Below are positions 1 to 11,978 of a stretch of 64,000 bases of DNA, in pieces. Under the pieces are notes generated by a model. The model did no database searches. It had not been told where the DNA came from and was given only the letters and a program-made list of their open reading frames with translations. The DNA is from Martelella mediterranea DSM 17316 (GTDB taxonomy: Bacteria > Pseudomonadota > Alphaproteobacteria > Rhizobiales > Rhizobiaceae), in the NCBI RefSeq assembly GCF_002043005.1, contig NZ_CP020330.1:766501-830500 (forward strand), read 5' to 3'. The first letter of the stretch is position 1; the number at the start of each line of letters is the position of its first letter. Both the position numbers and the translations under genes were made by a program.

Positions 1-1
1 G

Positions 2-379
2 AATTACTGGGCCGATCCCCATGACCGGGACATGTCGATCCGCGGGCTGAAGCTGGCGCAGGAGATCATGCATCAGGACGCGCTGAAACCGTTCATCAAG
101 CGCGAGATGCTGCCGGGGCCGGCGGTGAAGACGGATGACGATTATTTCGCCTATGCCTGCCGCCACGCCAAGACCGACCACCACCCCGCCGGCACCTGCC
201 GCATGGGCGCGGACGAGCGCGCCGTGGTCGATCCCGAGCTGAAATTCAACGGCATCAACGGCCTGCGCGTCGCCGATGCCTCGATCATGCCGACTCTGAT
301 TTCCTCCAACACCAACGCCGCCGCCATCATGATCGGCGAAAAGGCCGCCGACATGATTGCGCGCGAGCATGGGTTGTGA
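2..379 (+). CDS. GMC-family oxidoreductase (choline dehydrogenase-like), 3' fragment
   Basis: C-terminal part of an FAD-dependent glucose-methanol-choline oxidoreductase that oxidises an alcohol substrate; the 5' end lies outside the window. The frame is open from base 2 (NYWADPHDRDM...) to the TGA at 377. The HHPAGTCRMG motif carries the active-site His region, and the C-terminal SSNTNAAAIMIGEKAADM stretch carries the second conserved active-site position and closes the FAD site, as in BetA-like enzymes. Choline is only one possible substrate; the ligand cannot be read from this fragment. A LacI-type regulator follows on the same strand and may control it. Confidence 0.9.
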   Translation, partial: NYWADPHDRDMSIRGLKLAQEIMHQDALKPFIKREMLPGPAVKTDDDYFAYACRHAKTDHHPAGTCRMGADERAVVDPELKFNGINGLRVADASIMPTLISSNTNAAAIMIGEKAADMIAREHGL

Positions 380-478
380 GGGCTTGCGGAGAATACGGAA
401 AGGCGTCATGACGGGCTAAAGCCAGTCAATGGCTACCGTCTTTCATGGCCTTTCCTTTCGGGAAGCCTTGCCGCCACC

Positions 479-616
479 AATCTCCCCCCTTGAGGGGGAG
501 ATGTCGCGAAAGCGACAGAGAGGGGTAAAGGGCATAAGCAGCAAGCGCTGTGCTCTCGGAGAGGGTTCACCCCTCTCTGCCCCTGTCGGGGCATCTCTCC
601 CTCAAGGGGAGAGATT
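479..616. repeat. RIME-like intergenic palindromic repeat, subtype 1, copy A
   Basis: 138-bp mosaic of hairpins: outer arms CTCCCCCTTGAGGGGGAG and CTCCCTCAAGGGGAG, inner GTCGCGAAAGCGAC and GCCCCTGTCGGGGC, joined by a variable centre. A second copy of the same length lies at 37474-37611 and an inverted copy at 42765, interrupted by an IS. The architecture resembles the RIME elements described from Rhizobiaceae. It lies between the GMC gene and the LacI gene and can be misread as an N-terminal extension of the latter. Confidence 0.85.
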
Positions 617-660
617 ACTTGTGGCGGGACGGAAGCCGATTGCGACAAAGGGAACAGGAA

Positions 661-1671
661 GTGGCGAAACGACCGACGATCATCGATGTGGCCCATCATG
701 CGGGTGTGTCCAAATCGACGGTATCGCTCGTGCTGCAGAATTCGCCGCTGGTGAAGAAGGCAACCCGGACCCGCGTCGAGGAATCGATGCAGGCGCTGAA
801 CTATGTCTATAACCGCACCGCCGCCAACCTGCGCGGGGCGGAGGCCGGGCTGATCGGCCTCGTCATCAACGACCTGCGCAACCCGTTCTTCGCCGAGTTC
901 GCGGCGAGCGCCCAGATGACCTTCGCCGAGCATGGCTTCGCCACCGTGATCGCCAATACCGACGAGGATATCGACATCCAGGCGCAGGTGATCGCCTCCA
1001 TGGTGGAACACGGCGTGTCCGCGCTGATCATTTCGCCGGCCTATGGCGATGAGGGCGCGGTGTTCGAGCGGATCGGCCGCGCCGGACTGCCGGCGCTGCA
1101 GGTGCTGCGCATGGCATCTGCCGATACCGCCCGCTTTCCCTTCGCCTCGCTCGATTACGAGGCCGGAAGCCTCGAGGCGGCGCGCCATCTCGTCGAGAGC
1201 GGCGCGCAGAAGATCGCCTTCGTCGGCGGCCTGCCGGACCGGGCGGTAACGCAGGAGCGCATGGCGGGCTACCGCGCCGTTCTCGGCGATCGCCAGCCCA
1301 TAACCCTCCTTGGCCGCCCGACCCGCGCCTTCGGCCGCGAGGCCGCGCTGAGGCTTTCCGCCGACCGTCAGGGCATCGATGCCGTGCTCTGCTTCAACGA
1401 TCTGGTGGCGCTCGGCATGATGGCGGGCTTTGCCGAAGCCGGCATCGCCGTCGGCCGCGATATCGCGCTGATCGGCTTCGACGACATCGAGGAATGCGCC
1501 CTCGCCTTTCCCAAACTCTCCTCCGTCCATTGTGATATCGGCGCCTTCGGCCGCGATGCGGCTGCCACCATGCTCGCCTGGCTGGAAACCGGCGAGCGCC
1601 CGCCGGAACGGCATCTGTCGCCGGTGACGCTGATGGTGCGGGAGACGAGTGGGAGGAAGGTGATTCCGTAG
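661..1671 (+). CDS. LacI-family transcriptional regulator
   Basis: 336-residue LacI/GalR regulator. The N-terminal helix-turn-helix (TIIDVAHHAGVSKSTVSLVL) and hinge helix (NRTAANLRG) are followed by a periplasmic-binding-protein-like sensor domain (GLIGLVINDLRNPFFAEF, LIGFDDIEECALAFPKLSSV). I chose the GTG at 661, preceded by AGGAA, because upstream in-frame starts would translate the repeat element. It probably controls a catabolic gene such as the GMC oxidoreductase just upstream; this is inferred from position only. Confidence 0.9.
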   Translation: MAKRPTIIDVAHHAGVSKSTVSLVLQNSPLVKKATRTRVEESMQALNYVYNRTAANLRGAEAGLIGLVINDLRNPFFAEFAASAQMTFAEHGFATVIANTDEDIDIQAQVIASMVEHGVSALIISPAYGDEGAVFERIGRAGLPALQVLRMASADTARFPFASLDYEAGSLEAARHLVESGAQKIAFVGGLPDRAVTQERMAGYRAVLGDRQPITLLGRPTRAFGREAALRLSADRQGIDAVLCFNDLVALGMMAGFAEAGIAVGRDIALIGFDDIEECALAFPKLSSVHCDIGAFGRDAAATMLAWLETGERPPERHLSPVTLMVRETSGRKVIP

Positions 1672-1738
1672 ACAGAACCTCGCCGCCCACCATCTGCCCT
1701 TGAGAGAAATCAATGGCCTTGGGGCTTGCACCCAATAC

Positions 1739-1876
1739 TCTCTCCCGCTGGCGGGAGAGATGCCCCGAAAGGGGCAGTGAGGGTGGCGCAGCATTTCATG
1801 TCGTGAGGGCGTTCGCGGTGACAGACTCCCCCCTCACTGTCGCTGTCGCGACATCTCTCCCCTCTGGGGCGAGAAG
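1739..1876. repeat. RIME-like intergenic palindromic repeat, subtype 2, copy B
   Basis: Hairpins CTCTCCCGCTGGCGGGAGAG, GCCCCGAAAGGGGC and GTCGCTGTCGCGAC flank a centre containing CGTGAGGGCGTTCGC. It is closely similar to the copy at 59943-60085 and differs from subtype 1 in the centre and in the outer stem (CCGCTGGCGG instead of CCCTTGAGGG). It lies between the LacI gene and the 3' end of ispG, which converge here. Confidence 0.85.
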
Positions 1877-1934
1877 GTTTGCGGGCTGTGCGGCCAGGCC
1901 AAGACGCGTATTTTAAGGCCCGCAGATAACCTCG

Positions 1935-3191
1935 CTATTCAGCCGCCTGCTTGCCCGCGCCGAAGCGCTGCTCGATATAATCGGCGACCATCGCCTCGAA
2001 ATCGGCGGCGATGTTGGGGCCGCGCAGCGTCTTCGCCTTCTTGCCGTCCACGAAGACGGGGGCGGCGGGGGTCTCGCCGGTGCCCGGCAGCGAGATGCCG
2101 ATATCGGCATGCTTGCTTTCGCCCGGACCGTTGACGATGCAGCCCATCACCGCGACGTTGAGCGCCTCGACACCTGGATATTTCTCGCGCCAGACCGGCA
2201 TGTTCTTGCGCAGATCCGACTGGATCTTGGAGGCGAGTTCCTGGAATACGGTCGAGGTGGTGCGGCCGCAGCCGGGACAGGCGGCGACCACCGGCACGAA
2301 CTGGCGGAAGCCCATGACCTGCAGCAGTTCCTGCGCTACCTGCACCTCGCGGGTGCGGTCACCGCCGGGCTCCGGCGTCAGCGACACGCGGATGGTGTCG
2401 CCGATGCCGTGCTGCAGCACATAGCCCATGGAGGCGGAAGACGCGACGATGCCCTTGGTGCCCATGCCGGCCTCGGTGAGGCCGAGATGAAGGGCGTGGT
2501 CCGAGCGTTCGGCAATCATCGAATAAACCGCGATCAGGTCCTGCACCTGGCTGACCTTGGCCGAGAGGATGATGCGGTTCCTCGGCAGGCCGATCTCCTC
2601 GGCAAGCTCGGCGGACAGCAGCGCCGACTGGACGATCGCCTCGCGGGTGACGTCGCGCGCCGAAAGCGGCGAGCCGGCGTCGGCATTCTCGTCCATCAGC
2701 CGGGTCAGCAGTTCCTGGTCGAGCGAGCCCCAGTTAACGCCGATCCGGACCGGCTTGTCGTAGCGGATCGCCATCTCGATGATATCGGCGAACTGCTTGT
2801 CGCGCTTGTCCTTGAAGCCGACATTGCCGGGATTGATGCGGTATTTGGCCAGCGCCTCGGCGCAGGCCGGGTGATCGGCCAGCAGCTTGTGGCCGATATA
2901 GTGAAAATCGCCGACGAGCGGCACGTCGAGGCCGAGATGTTCCAGCCGGTCGCGGATCTTCGGCACGGCGGCCGCCGCCTCGTCACGGTCAACGGTGATG
3001 CGCACCAGTTCGGACCCGGCCTTGGAGAGGGCGGCGACCTGGGCCACCGTCGCGTCGATATCGGCGGTGTCGGTATTGGTCATCGACTGGACCACCACCG
3101 GCGCGCCGCCGCCGACGATCACGCCGCCGACATCGACGGCCACGGAAGCGCGGCGCGGCAGCGGGTCGTAATTCGGACGGGCGAGCGACAT
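1935..3191 (-). CDS. ispG: 4-hydroxy-3-methylbut-2-en-1-yl diphosphate synthase (IspG/GcpE)
   Basis: 418-residue [4Fe-4S] enzyme of the MEP isoprenoid pathway; it converts MEcPP to HMBPP in the cytosol. A TIM-barrel part ([28 protein letters not shown]) precedes the cluster-binding region with CPGCGR and [17 protein letters not shown]. The ATG at 3191 has GGAGAAG just upstream; an in-frame ATG at 3212 would add seven residues and is also preceded by a purine-rich stretch. Single-gene unit facing the LacI gene. Confidence 0.97.
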   Translation of the reverse strand: MSLARPNYDPLPRRASVAVDVGGVIVGGGAPVVVQSMTNTDTADIDATVAQVAALSKAGSELVRITVDRDEAAAAVPKIRDRLEHLGLDVPLVGDFHYIGHKLLADHPACAEALAKYRINPGNVGFKDKRDKQFADIIEMAIRYDKPVRIGVNWGSLDQELLTRLMDENADAGSPLSARDVTREAIVQSALLSAELAEEIGLPRNRIILSAKVSQVQDLIAVYSMIAERSDHALHLGLTEAGMGTKGIVASSASMGYVLQHGIGDTIRVSLTPEPGGDRTREVQVAQELLQVMGFRQFVPVVAACPGCGRTTSTVFQELASKIQSDLRKNMPVWREKYPGVEALNVAVMGCIVNGPGESKHADIGISLPGTGETPAAPVFVDGKKAKTLRGPNIAADFEAMVADYIEQRFGAGKQAAE

Positions 3192-3244
3192 GGTCTTCTC
3201 CGGATATTCCATTGCCCTTCAGGTGGTACAATGCCGCGCGCTTG

Positions 3245-4423
3245 TCAACTCTCGCGCTCGCGCTCGGCATAGCGCGCCAAGGGCGCCATGAAGAACACGA
3301 TGACATGCAGCAATGACAGGCCGGTGAAGATCGGCGCGAAGCCGATATGCTCGGCGATGAAGCCGATCAGCGACGGCGCTGCCAGAATGCCGGAATAGCC
3401 GAGCATTGTGGTGACCGAAAGGCCGATGCCGGGCTGCAGCCCCGGCAAATTGCCCGCCGCCGAAAACGCCACCGGCACAAGGTTGGAAATCCCCGCCCCC
3501 GTGATCGCAAAACCGATGATGACCACCGCCATGTTGGGCGCAAGCCCCGCGCAGAGCAGGCCGGCAACCGAGGCGGCGGAACAGAAGCGCACCGTGTTGA
3601 CCGCGCCGAAGCGATCGCGCACATGGTCGCCGGCAAAGCGCATGATCGTCATGGTGAGCTGGAACGCGGCATAGCCGAAACCGGAGGCGAACAGGGTGAT
3701 GCCGAGTTCGTCGCGCAGATAGACTGCGCTCCAGTCCAGCACCGCGCCTTCCGGGATCATCGAAAACAGCGCCATGATGCCGATCAGCCAGGGCAGCGGC
3801 GACCGCGGCAGGCGAACCTTCTGCCGCCTGACGCTCTCCTCCGGGGCGTCGCCCAGAATCTTCGGAAAGGCGATCGCAAGCAGGAGGATCGCGATGACGG
3901 TGACGGCCAGCGCGTGGCCGAGCGGGCCGATGACCGAGAGCAACAGACCGCCAAGGCCTGCGCCCAGCAACCCGCCCAGGCTCCAAAACGCATGGCAGGA
4001 CGACATGATCGCCCGGCCCTCGGCCTTTTCCACCGCCACGGCGTTGCCGTTCATCGCCACATCCATCGCCGCCATCAGCCCACCGAAGATGAACAGCGCA
4101 AGCACGGATAGCGGGATGGTGCCGACCAACGTCAGCAGCAGCAAAGTCGGCGTGAAGATCACCGCCGCGATCTTGACGGTCTGGGCGGAACCGAGTTTCG
4201 CGATCAGCACCCCGGTGAACGGCATCGCCAGGATCGAGCCGATGCCGAAGGTCAGGATCATCAGACCGAGTTCGCTTTCGGACAGGCCGAGACGGTCGGC
4301 AAAGACCGGAATTTTCGGCGCCCAGGAACCCATCACGAAGCCGTTCATCAGGAACAGCAGCGAGGTCGCAAGCCGCGGCTTCGACATGTAGCGCGGGCGC
4401 GGCGCGATGGTGGACATGGTCAT
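3245..4423 (-). CDS. MFS transporter, YbjJ-like
   Basis: 392-residue major facilitator protein with about 12 hydrophobic segments. The first half has LLFLMNGFVMGSWAPKIPVF and the second starts near FSMIPEGAVLDWSAVYLRDE, a pattern of the YbjJ/FucP-like MFS group. Its start overlaps the stop of the upstream DeoR-type regulator by 4 bp (ATGA), so the two form a translationally coupled operon and the regulator probably senses or controls the transported compound. Substrate unknown; sugar or sugar derivative is a guess. Confidence 0.88.
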   Translation of the reverse strand: MTMSTIAPRPRYMSKPRLATSLLFLMNGFVMGSWAPKIPVFADRLGLSESELGLMILTFGIGSILAMPFTGVLIAKLGSAQTVKIAAVIFTPTLLLLTLVGTIPLSVLALFIFGGLMAAMDVAMNGNAVAVEKAEGRAIMSSCHAFWSLGGLLGAGLGGLLLSVIGPLGHALAVTVIAILLLAIAFPKILGDAPEESVRRQKVRLPRSPLPWLIGIMALFSMIPEGAVLDWSAVYLRDELGITLFASGFGYAAFQLTMTIMRFAGDHVRDRFGAVNTVRFCSAASVAGLLCAGLAPNMAVVIIGFAITGAGISNLVPVAFSAAGNLPGLQPGIGLSVTTMLGYSGILAAPSLIGFIAEHIGFAPIFTGLSLLHVIVFFMAPLARYAERERES

Positions 4424-5205
4424 CTGGCGGCTGTTCCGTGTGTCGTTTCAATCAGGTTCACGCCGGCCTGCAGCAGCGCGGCGCGGCTTTCGGGCTTCAG
4501 GCCCGGGCTTGTGACAAGGCCATCCAGCGCTTCCAGCGCGATCACGCTGCAGGGCGCGCGGGTTTCAAGCTTGTCGGCGGTCACCGCGGTGATCACCCGG
4601 CGCGCATGGAGCGCGATCTCGCGCTTGAACAGCGCGTCGTCATAGTGAAAGCAGGTCAGCCCCGCCTCGATATCGAGGCCGCAGGCGCCGATCAGGCAGA
4701 GATCGAAGTGGAAGCGCTCAAGCTCGGCGATTGCCTTGGCTCCGATCGCGCCACCGACCTCGGGGTGGATCATGCCGCCGATCATGATCACCGTCTGGCT
4801 TTCGCGCCCATCGAAGACGGTCGCGATCGCCGGCGCATTGGTGACGACCGTTACCACGCGATCCTCGGGGAGCGCGCGGGCGGCGGCGATATTGGTGCTG
4901 GAGGCGTCGAAAAACACCGTCATGCCGTCTTCGATCTGGGCGGCCAGCATCCGCCCAAGCATCTCCTTCTCGCCGGCATCGCGGCTCTTGCGGTGGCCAA
5001 GCGTTCCGCGGGCCGGTGCCACAGGAAGGGCCCCGCCATAGACCCGCTCGCACAGGCCACGGGCGGCGAGATCGCGCAGATCGCGCCGGATCGTGTCTTC
5101 CGAAACCTTGAATTCAGCCGCCAGATCGGCGGCCAGCACCCGCCCCGATGCCTTGAGGCGTCCGAGGATGATATCCTGCCGCTCGCGAATGAGATAATCG
5201 TTCAT
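4420..5205 (-). CDS. DeoR/GlpR-family transcriptional regulator
   Basis: 261 residues. The N-terminal DeoR winged helix (RQDIILGRLKASGRVLAADL, VSEDTIRRDLRDLAARGL, YGGA) is followed by an effector domain of the phosphosugar-isomerase fold (VFFDASSTNIAAARAL, DLCLIGACGLD). Members usually repress carbohydrate genes and respond to a sugar phosphate. It is the first gene of a two-gene unit with the MFS transporter, and three helically phased CGTGC repeats just upstream are candidate autoregulatory operators. Confidence 0.92.
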   Translation of the reverse strand: MNDYLIRERQDIILGRLKASGRVLAADLAAEFKVSEDTIRRDLRDLAARGLCERVYGGALPVAPARGTLGHRKSRDAGEKEMLGRMLAAQIEDGMTVFFDASSTNIAAARALPEDRVVTVVTNAPAIATVFDGRESQTVIMIGGMIHPEVGGAIGAKAIAELERFHFDLCLIGACGLDIEAGLTCFHYDDALFKREIALHARRVITAVTADKLETRAPCSVIALEALDGLVTSPGLKPESRAALLQAGVNLIETTHGTAAR

Positions 5206-5219
5206 GGGTCAATCCAAAT

Positions 5220-5254
5220 CGTGCAGAAACGTGCATAATATGGATTAAACGTGC
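5220..5254. promoter_or_regulatory. three phased CGTGC repeats upstream of the deoR-type gene
   Basis: CGTGC occurs at 5220, 5230 and 5250, that is 10 and 20 bp apart on the same face of the helix, 15-50 bp upstream of the regulator's start codon (the first two read CGTGCA). The spacing suggests an operator for an oligomeric repressor, most simply the adjacent DeoR protein. Binding is inferred. Confidence 0.5.
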
Positions 5255-5303
5255 GCGCAAGGAGAAACGAAGAGAGTGCGATTTTCCCCGAAATCAAAGA
5301 GCC

Positions 5304-5786
5304 CTACTCGAATGCCGCCAGCCACCGGGCCAGGAGGGTGTCGAGCGCCGCGCGCTCGGCCGGGTCGAGCGCGGCAATCAGCTTCTGCTGGTTTTCGACA
5401 TGGGCGGTCACGGCCTCGTCGATCAGCGAGAAGCCCTTGTCGGTGAGCGCCACGGAGAAGCCGCGCCCGTCTTCCGGGTTGCGGCGGCGGGCGATGAAGC
5501 CGGCGGCTTCCAGCCGGTCGAGGCGGTTGGTCATGGTGCCCGAGGTCACCATCGTCCGGTCCATCAATGCCGAGGGCGAAAGGGCATAGGGTGGGCCGGA
5601 ACGCCTGAGCGTTGCCAGCACGTCGAAGCTGGCGGCATTCAGCCCGTAGTGGGCGAAAACCGTTTCCAGGTTGCGCGCGAGATGCACCTGCAGCCGCTTC
5701 AGCCGGCCCATGACGCCCATGGGCATGGCGTCGAGGTCCGGGCGCTCGGCCTGCCACTCGGCCAGAATACTGTCGACATGATCCAT
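5304..5786 (-). CDS. MarR-family transcriptional regulator
   Basis: 160-residue winged-helix regulator: helices around LNAASFDVLATLRRSG, recognition region LSPSALMDRTMVTSGTMTNRLDRLEAAG, and the wing RRRNPEDGRGFSVALTDKG. I use the ATG at 5786; a TTG two codons upstream is possible. It is divergent from an EamA permease with a 78-bp spacer containing two palindromic sites, the classical layout of a MarR repressor controlling itself and a neighbouring exporter. Confidence 0.93.
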   Translation of the reverse strand: MDHVDSILAEWQAERPDLDAMPMGVMGRLKRLQVHLARNLETVFAHYGLNAASFDVLATLRRSGPPYALSPSALMDRTMVTSGTMTNRLDRLEAAGFIARRRNPEDGRGFSVALTDKGFSLIDEAVTAHVENQQKLIAALDPAERAALDTLLARWLAAFE

Positions 5787-5810
5787 GGCCAAAGCCTGTC
5801 GGAAAAATAT

Positions 5811-5848
5811 CTTGACGTCAAGTTAATTCCAGATAGTTTGACGTCGAG
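5811..5848. promoter_or_regulatory. pair of MarR-type palindromic operators
   Basis: A perfect 12-bp palindrome CTTGACGTCAAG (5811-5822) and a near copy TTTGACGTCGAG (5837-5848), centres 26 bp apart, fill the divergent spacer between the MarR and EamA genes. TTGACG can also serve as a -35 element, so bound repressor would block polymerase. The binding protein is inferred from position. Confidence 0.7.
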
Positions 5849-5864
5849 ATAAATGGAGGCGTGT

Positions 5865-6746
5865 ATGCCCAAACCATCCGATTTCCTGCTGACCGCGCTG
5901 GCGCCGGCCATCTGGGGCACGACCTATATCGTCACCACCCAGTTGCTGCCGGACGGATATCCGCTTACCGTCAGCCTGCTGCGCGCCCTGCCGGCGGGTC
6001 TCATCCTGCTCTTGCTTGTCCGGCAATGGCCGAAGCCCGAATGGCTGCCGAAGCTCTTCATCCTCGGGTTTTTGAATTTCACCCTGTTCTGGGGCCTGCT
6101 GTTCGTGGCCGCCTACCGCCTGCCGGGCGGGGTGGCCGCGACGCTCGGCGCGACGCAGCCGCTGATCGTGCTGTTCCTGGCGCGGGGTCTCATCGGCGCG
6201 CCGATCCGACCGCTGGCCGTTGTCGCCGCGCTCGGCGGGCTTGTCGGCGTGGCCATGCTGCTTCTGTCATCGACGATCACGCTCGATCCGATCGGCATTG
6301 CCGCCGCATTCGGCGGCGCGCTGTCGATGGCGCTCGGCACCGTGCTTACCCGTCGGTGGCAGTTCCCTGTCGCGCCGCTGACGCTGACCGCCTGGCAATT
6401 GACCACGGGCGGTCTTGTGCTGCTGCCGCTGGCGCTTGCCATCGAGCCGGGCTTTCCGATGCCGGACGCCAGGGCCGTGGCGGGCCTCGTCTGGCTGGGC
6501 CTGATCGGCGCGGCGCTGACCTATTTCTTCTGGTTTCGGGGAATCGCCAGGATCGGACCGGGACCGGCGGCGCTGCTCGGCTTCCTGAGCCCGCTCAGCG
6601 CCGTTCTGCTCGGCTGGATATTCCTCGGACAGGCGCTGTCGCCGTTACAGGTCGCCGGCGCCGTTCTGGTCCTTGCCAGCCTCTGGATCGGCCGTTCCAC
6701 CAGCCGCACCGCAGCACCCGCAAGCAAAAAAATCCCGGCCGAGTGA
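5865..6746 (+). CDS. EamA/DMT-family permease (RhaT-like exporter)
   Basis: 293-residue inner-membrane protein with two EamA repeats of about five helices each (ALAPAIWGTTYIVTTQLLP...; PIGIAAAFGGALSMALGTVL...), ending near LVLASLWIGR. GGAGG upstream supports the ATG at 5865 over the in-frame ATG at 5853. DMT permeases export metabolites, amino acids or drugs; the substrate is unknown. Expression is probably repressed by the divergent MarR protein. Confidence 0.9.
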   Translation: MPKPSDFLLTALAPAIWGTTYIVTTQLLPDGYPLTVSLLRALPAGLILLLLVRQWPKPEWLPKLFILGFLNFTLFWGLLFVAAYRLPGGVAATLGATQPLIVLFLARGLIGAPIRPLAVVAALGGLVGVAMLLLSSTITLDPIGIAAAFGGALSMALGTVLTRRWQFPVAPLTLTAWQLTTGGLVLLPLALAIEPGFPMPDARAVAGLVWLGLIGAALTYFFWFRGIARIGPGPAALLGFLSPLSAVLLGWIFLGQALSPLQVAGAVLVLASLWIGRSTSRTAAPASKKIPAE

Positions 6747-6753
6747 CCGGGAT
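6726..6753 (-). terminator. intrinsic terminator for minus-strand transcription (pyc)
   Basis: Stem ATCCCGG/CCGGGAT with an 8-nt loop; read on the minus strand it is followed by seven T. It overlaps the last codons of the EamA gene and lies about 260 nt past the pyc stop, the only minus-strand gene able to read into it. Confidence 0.6.
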
Positions 6754-6815
6754 CTCGGGCTGCTGACCAAGCCGCGAATTTCAGAGGTTCTGATCGGATG
6801 CTTCCGCCCAGAGGG

Positions 6816-6927
6816 GTCATGCTCGGGCTTGACCCGAGCGTCCATGCCGCACAAGCCATTGATCAGAATGGTTATTTTCGAGACCGTGCGGTCCGGCCTG
6901 GATCCTCGGGTCAAGCCCGAGGATGAC
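6816..6927. repeat. second palindromic intergenic repeat family, copy 1
   Basis: Outer arms begin GTCATGCTCGGGCTTGACCC and end GGGTCAAGCCCGAGGATGAC around a 40-50 bp unrelated centre; each arm is itself a hairpin (CTCGGGCTTGACCCGAG). A diverged copy lies at 41471-41570. The region between the EamA gene and pyc otherwise holds nothing recognisable. Confidence 0.75.
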
Positions 6928-7014
6928 ACAGGAAAGAAAGGCGGATTTGCCAACACGCCGAGGTTCCAGGCAGATGAACGGAATCCCGCGCCAGTCAACC
7001 TGAAGACGGTTTTA

Positions 7015-10476
<3,462 letters not shown>

Positions 10477-10635
10477 GGGAGGGCCTCCAGGGGACATCTG
10501 CGGGAAAATCGCGATACTGAATTCATACCCAAACTCCGGCACGAGCGCAAACCCGACCGTGCATTCCGTGCAAGCGGAATTGACGATCTTACAGCTTCCC
10601 TTGCTACCCGTCCCTGGCGGTTGCCCGGAGCCCGT

Positions 10636-11904
10636 TCAGTCGCGGCCGGTTTTGCCGGAAGGCAGAACGTTGGACAGGAAGATCGCCACCGTCGCAAGCC
10701 CCGCGAACAGCGCCAGCAGGAAGCCGGGCGCCAGCATGAACCCGGTCTGCTGGATGATGAAGGTCGCCGTCAGCGGCGTCAGCCCGCCGACGATCGCAAA
10801 GCCGATATTATAGACGAAGGCAACGCCGGTATAGCGCACATCCGTCGGGAAGATCGCCGTCAGCAGCACCGGCCCGACGCCCCAGGCGAAGGCCGCGATC
10901 AGCGAGATCACGATCATCGCCGGCAGCAGTTCCGAAACGCCCTGATGCATCCAGACATAGGCCGGGATCGCCGCCACCGCCAGGATCAACGAGGCGATGA
11001 AGGCTGGAACCTTGATGCCGACGAAATCCGAGATCAGGCCGGCCACCGGCATCGGCAGCGAAAACAGCACGATGCCGACGAGAACGGCGGTCGCCACCTG
11101 ATCGGGATCGTATTTGAGGAAATCGGTGAGATAGGAGTTCATGTAGAGATAGAGCAGCGGCACGGTCGCCGCCCCGAGCCCGGTGATGAACAGGCCGAGC
11201 CAGACGGCGCGGCCATTGTCGCGGAACAGCGCGGCGAGCGGCACCTTGTGGGCATGGGCTTCCATCTCCGCGAAGGCCGGGCTTTCGGAAAGCCGCGCGC
11301 GCAGGAAGAAGCCCGCGATCGCCACCAGCCCGCCGACGAAGAAGCCGATCCGCCAGCCATAGGAGAGCACGGCGGTCTCCGACATCAGGTGGGTGATCGC
11401 CCACTGCACGGCCTGGGCGGCCAGCATGCCGACATTGATGATCATGAACAGGAAGCCGCAGGCGAGCCCGCGCCGCTTCGGCATGGTTTCGGTGATCAGC
11501 GTCATCGCGCCGGGGATTTCGCCGCCAAGGCAGAGGCCCTGCACCATGCGCAGCACCACGAGCAGCACGGTGGCAGAAATGCCCCAGCTGGCATAGCCGG
11601 GCATGAAGGCGATCAGGAATGTCGCGCCCGCCATGCCGGCGATCGAGACCCTGAGCATGGCCTTGCGGCCGTGCCTGTCGCCAAAATGGGAAAACAGGAT
11701 GCCGCCGAGCGGGCGCACGAGATAGCCGACGGCGAAGATCGCGAAGGCTGCCAGCAACCGCGCGGCCGGCGCCTCGTCCGGAAAGAAGGTCTTGCCGATC
11801 TGCGAGGCGAAGGAGGCATAGATCACGAAGTCATAGAATTCGAGCCCGCCGCCCATGCTCCCCAGAAAGAGAGCGCGTCTGCGCTCGCTGGCCGTCACCG
11901 TCAT
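10636..11904 (-). CDS. MHS-family (ProP/KgtP-like) proton symporter
   Basis: 422-residue MFS transporter of the metabolite:H+ symporter family. Diagnostic features are GGLEFYDFVIYASFASQIG in helix 1, RPLGGILFSHFGDRHGRK in loop 2-3 and VLRMVQGLCLGGEIPGAM. About 12 membrane segments. A GGAGAAACGGG ribosome site precedes ATG 11904. Family substrates include organic acids and betaines; here the substrate is undetermined. Gluconokinase lies upstream on the same strand, which hints at but does not prove a joint role in sugar-acid use. Confidence 0.9.
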   Translation of the reverse strand: MTVTASERRRALFLGSMGGGLEFYDFVIYASFASQIGKTFFPDEAPAARLLAAFAIFAVGYLVRPLGGILFSHFGDRHGRKAMLRVSIAGMAGATFLIAFMPGYASWGISATVLLVVLRMVQGLCLGGEIPGAMTLITETMPKRRGLACGFLFMIINVGMLAAQAVQWAITHLMSETAVLSYGWRIGFFVGGLVAIAGFFLRARLSESPAFAEMEAHAHKVPLAALFRDNGRAVWLGLFITGLGAATVPLLYLYMNSYLTDFLKYDPDQVATAVLVGIVLFSLPMPVAGLISDFVGIKVPAFIASLILAVAAIPAYVWMHQGVSELLPAMIVISLIAAFAWGVGPVLLTAIFPTDVRYTGVAFVYNIGFAIVGGLTPLTATFIIQQTGFMLAPGFLLALFAGLATVAIFLSNVLPSGKTGRD

Positions 11905-11978
11905 CCCGTTTCTCCACGCTTACACCTGAGCGACGTTCGCCGATGCATGCCGGAAAGGCAAGGTGGAAAACGCTCACC

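Noticed and set aside
479..616. CRISPR-like repeat array
   Set aside because: Hairpins are arms of one mosaic element, not equal repeats with spacers; no cas genes anywhere in the window.
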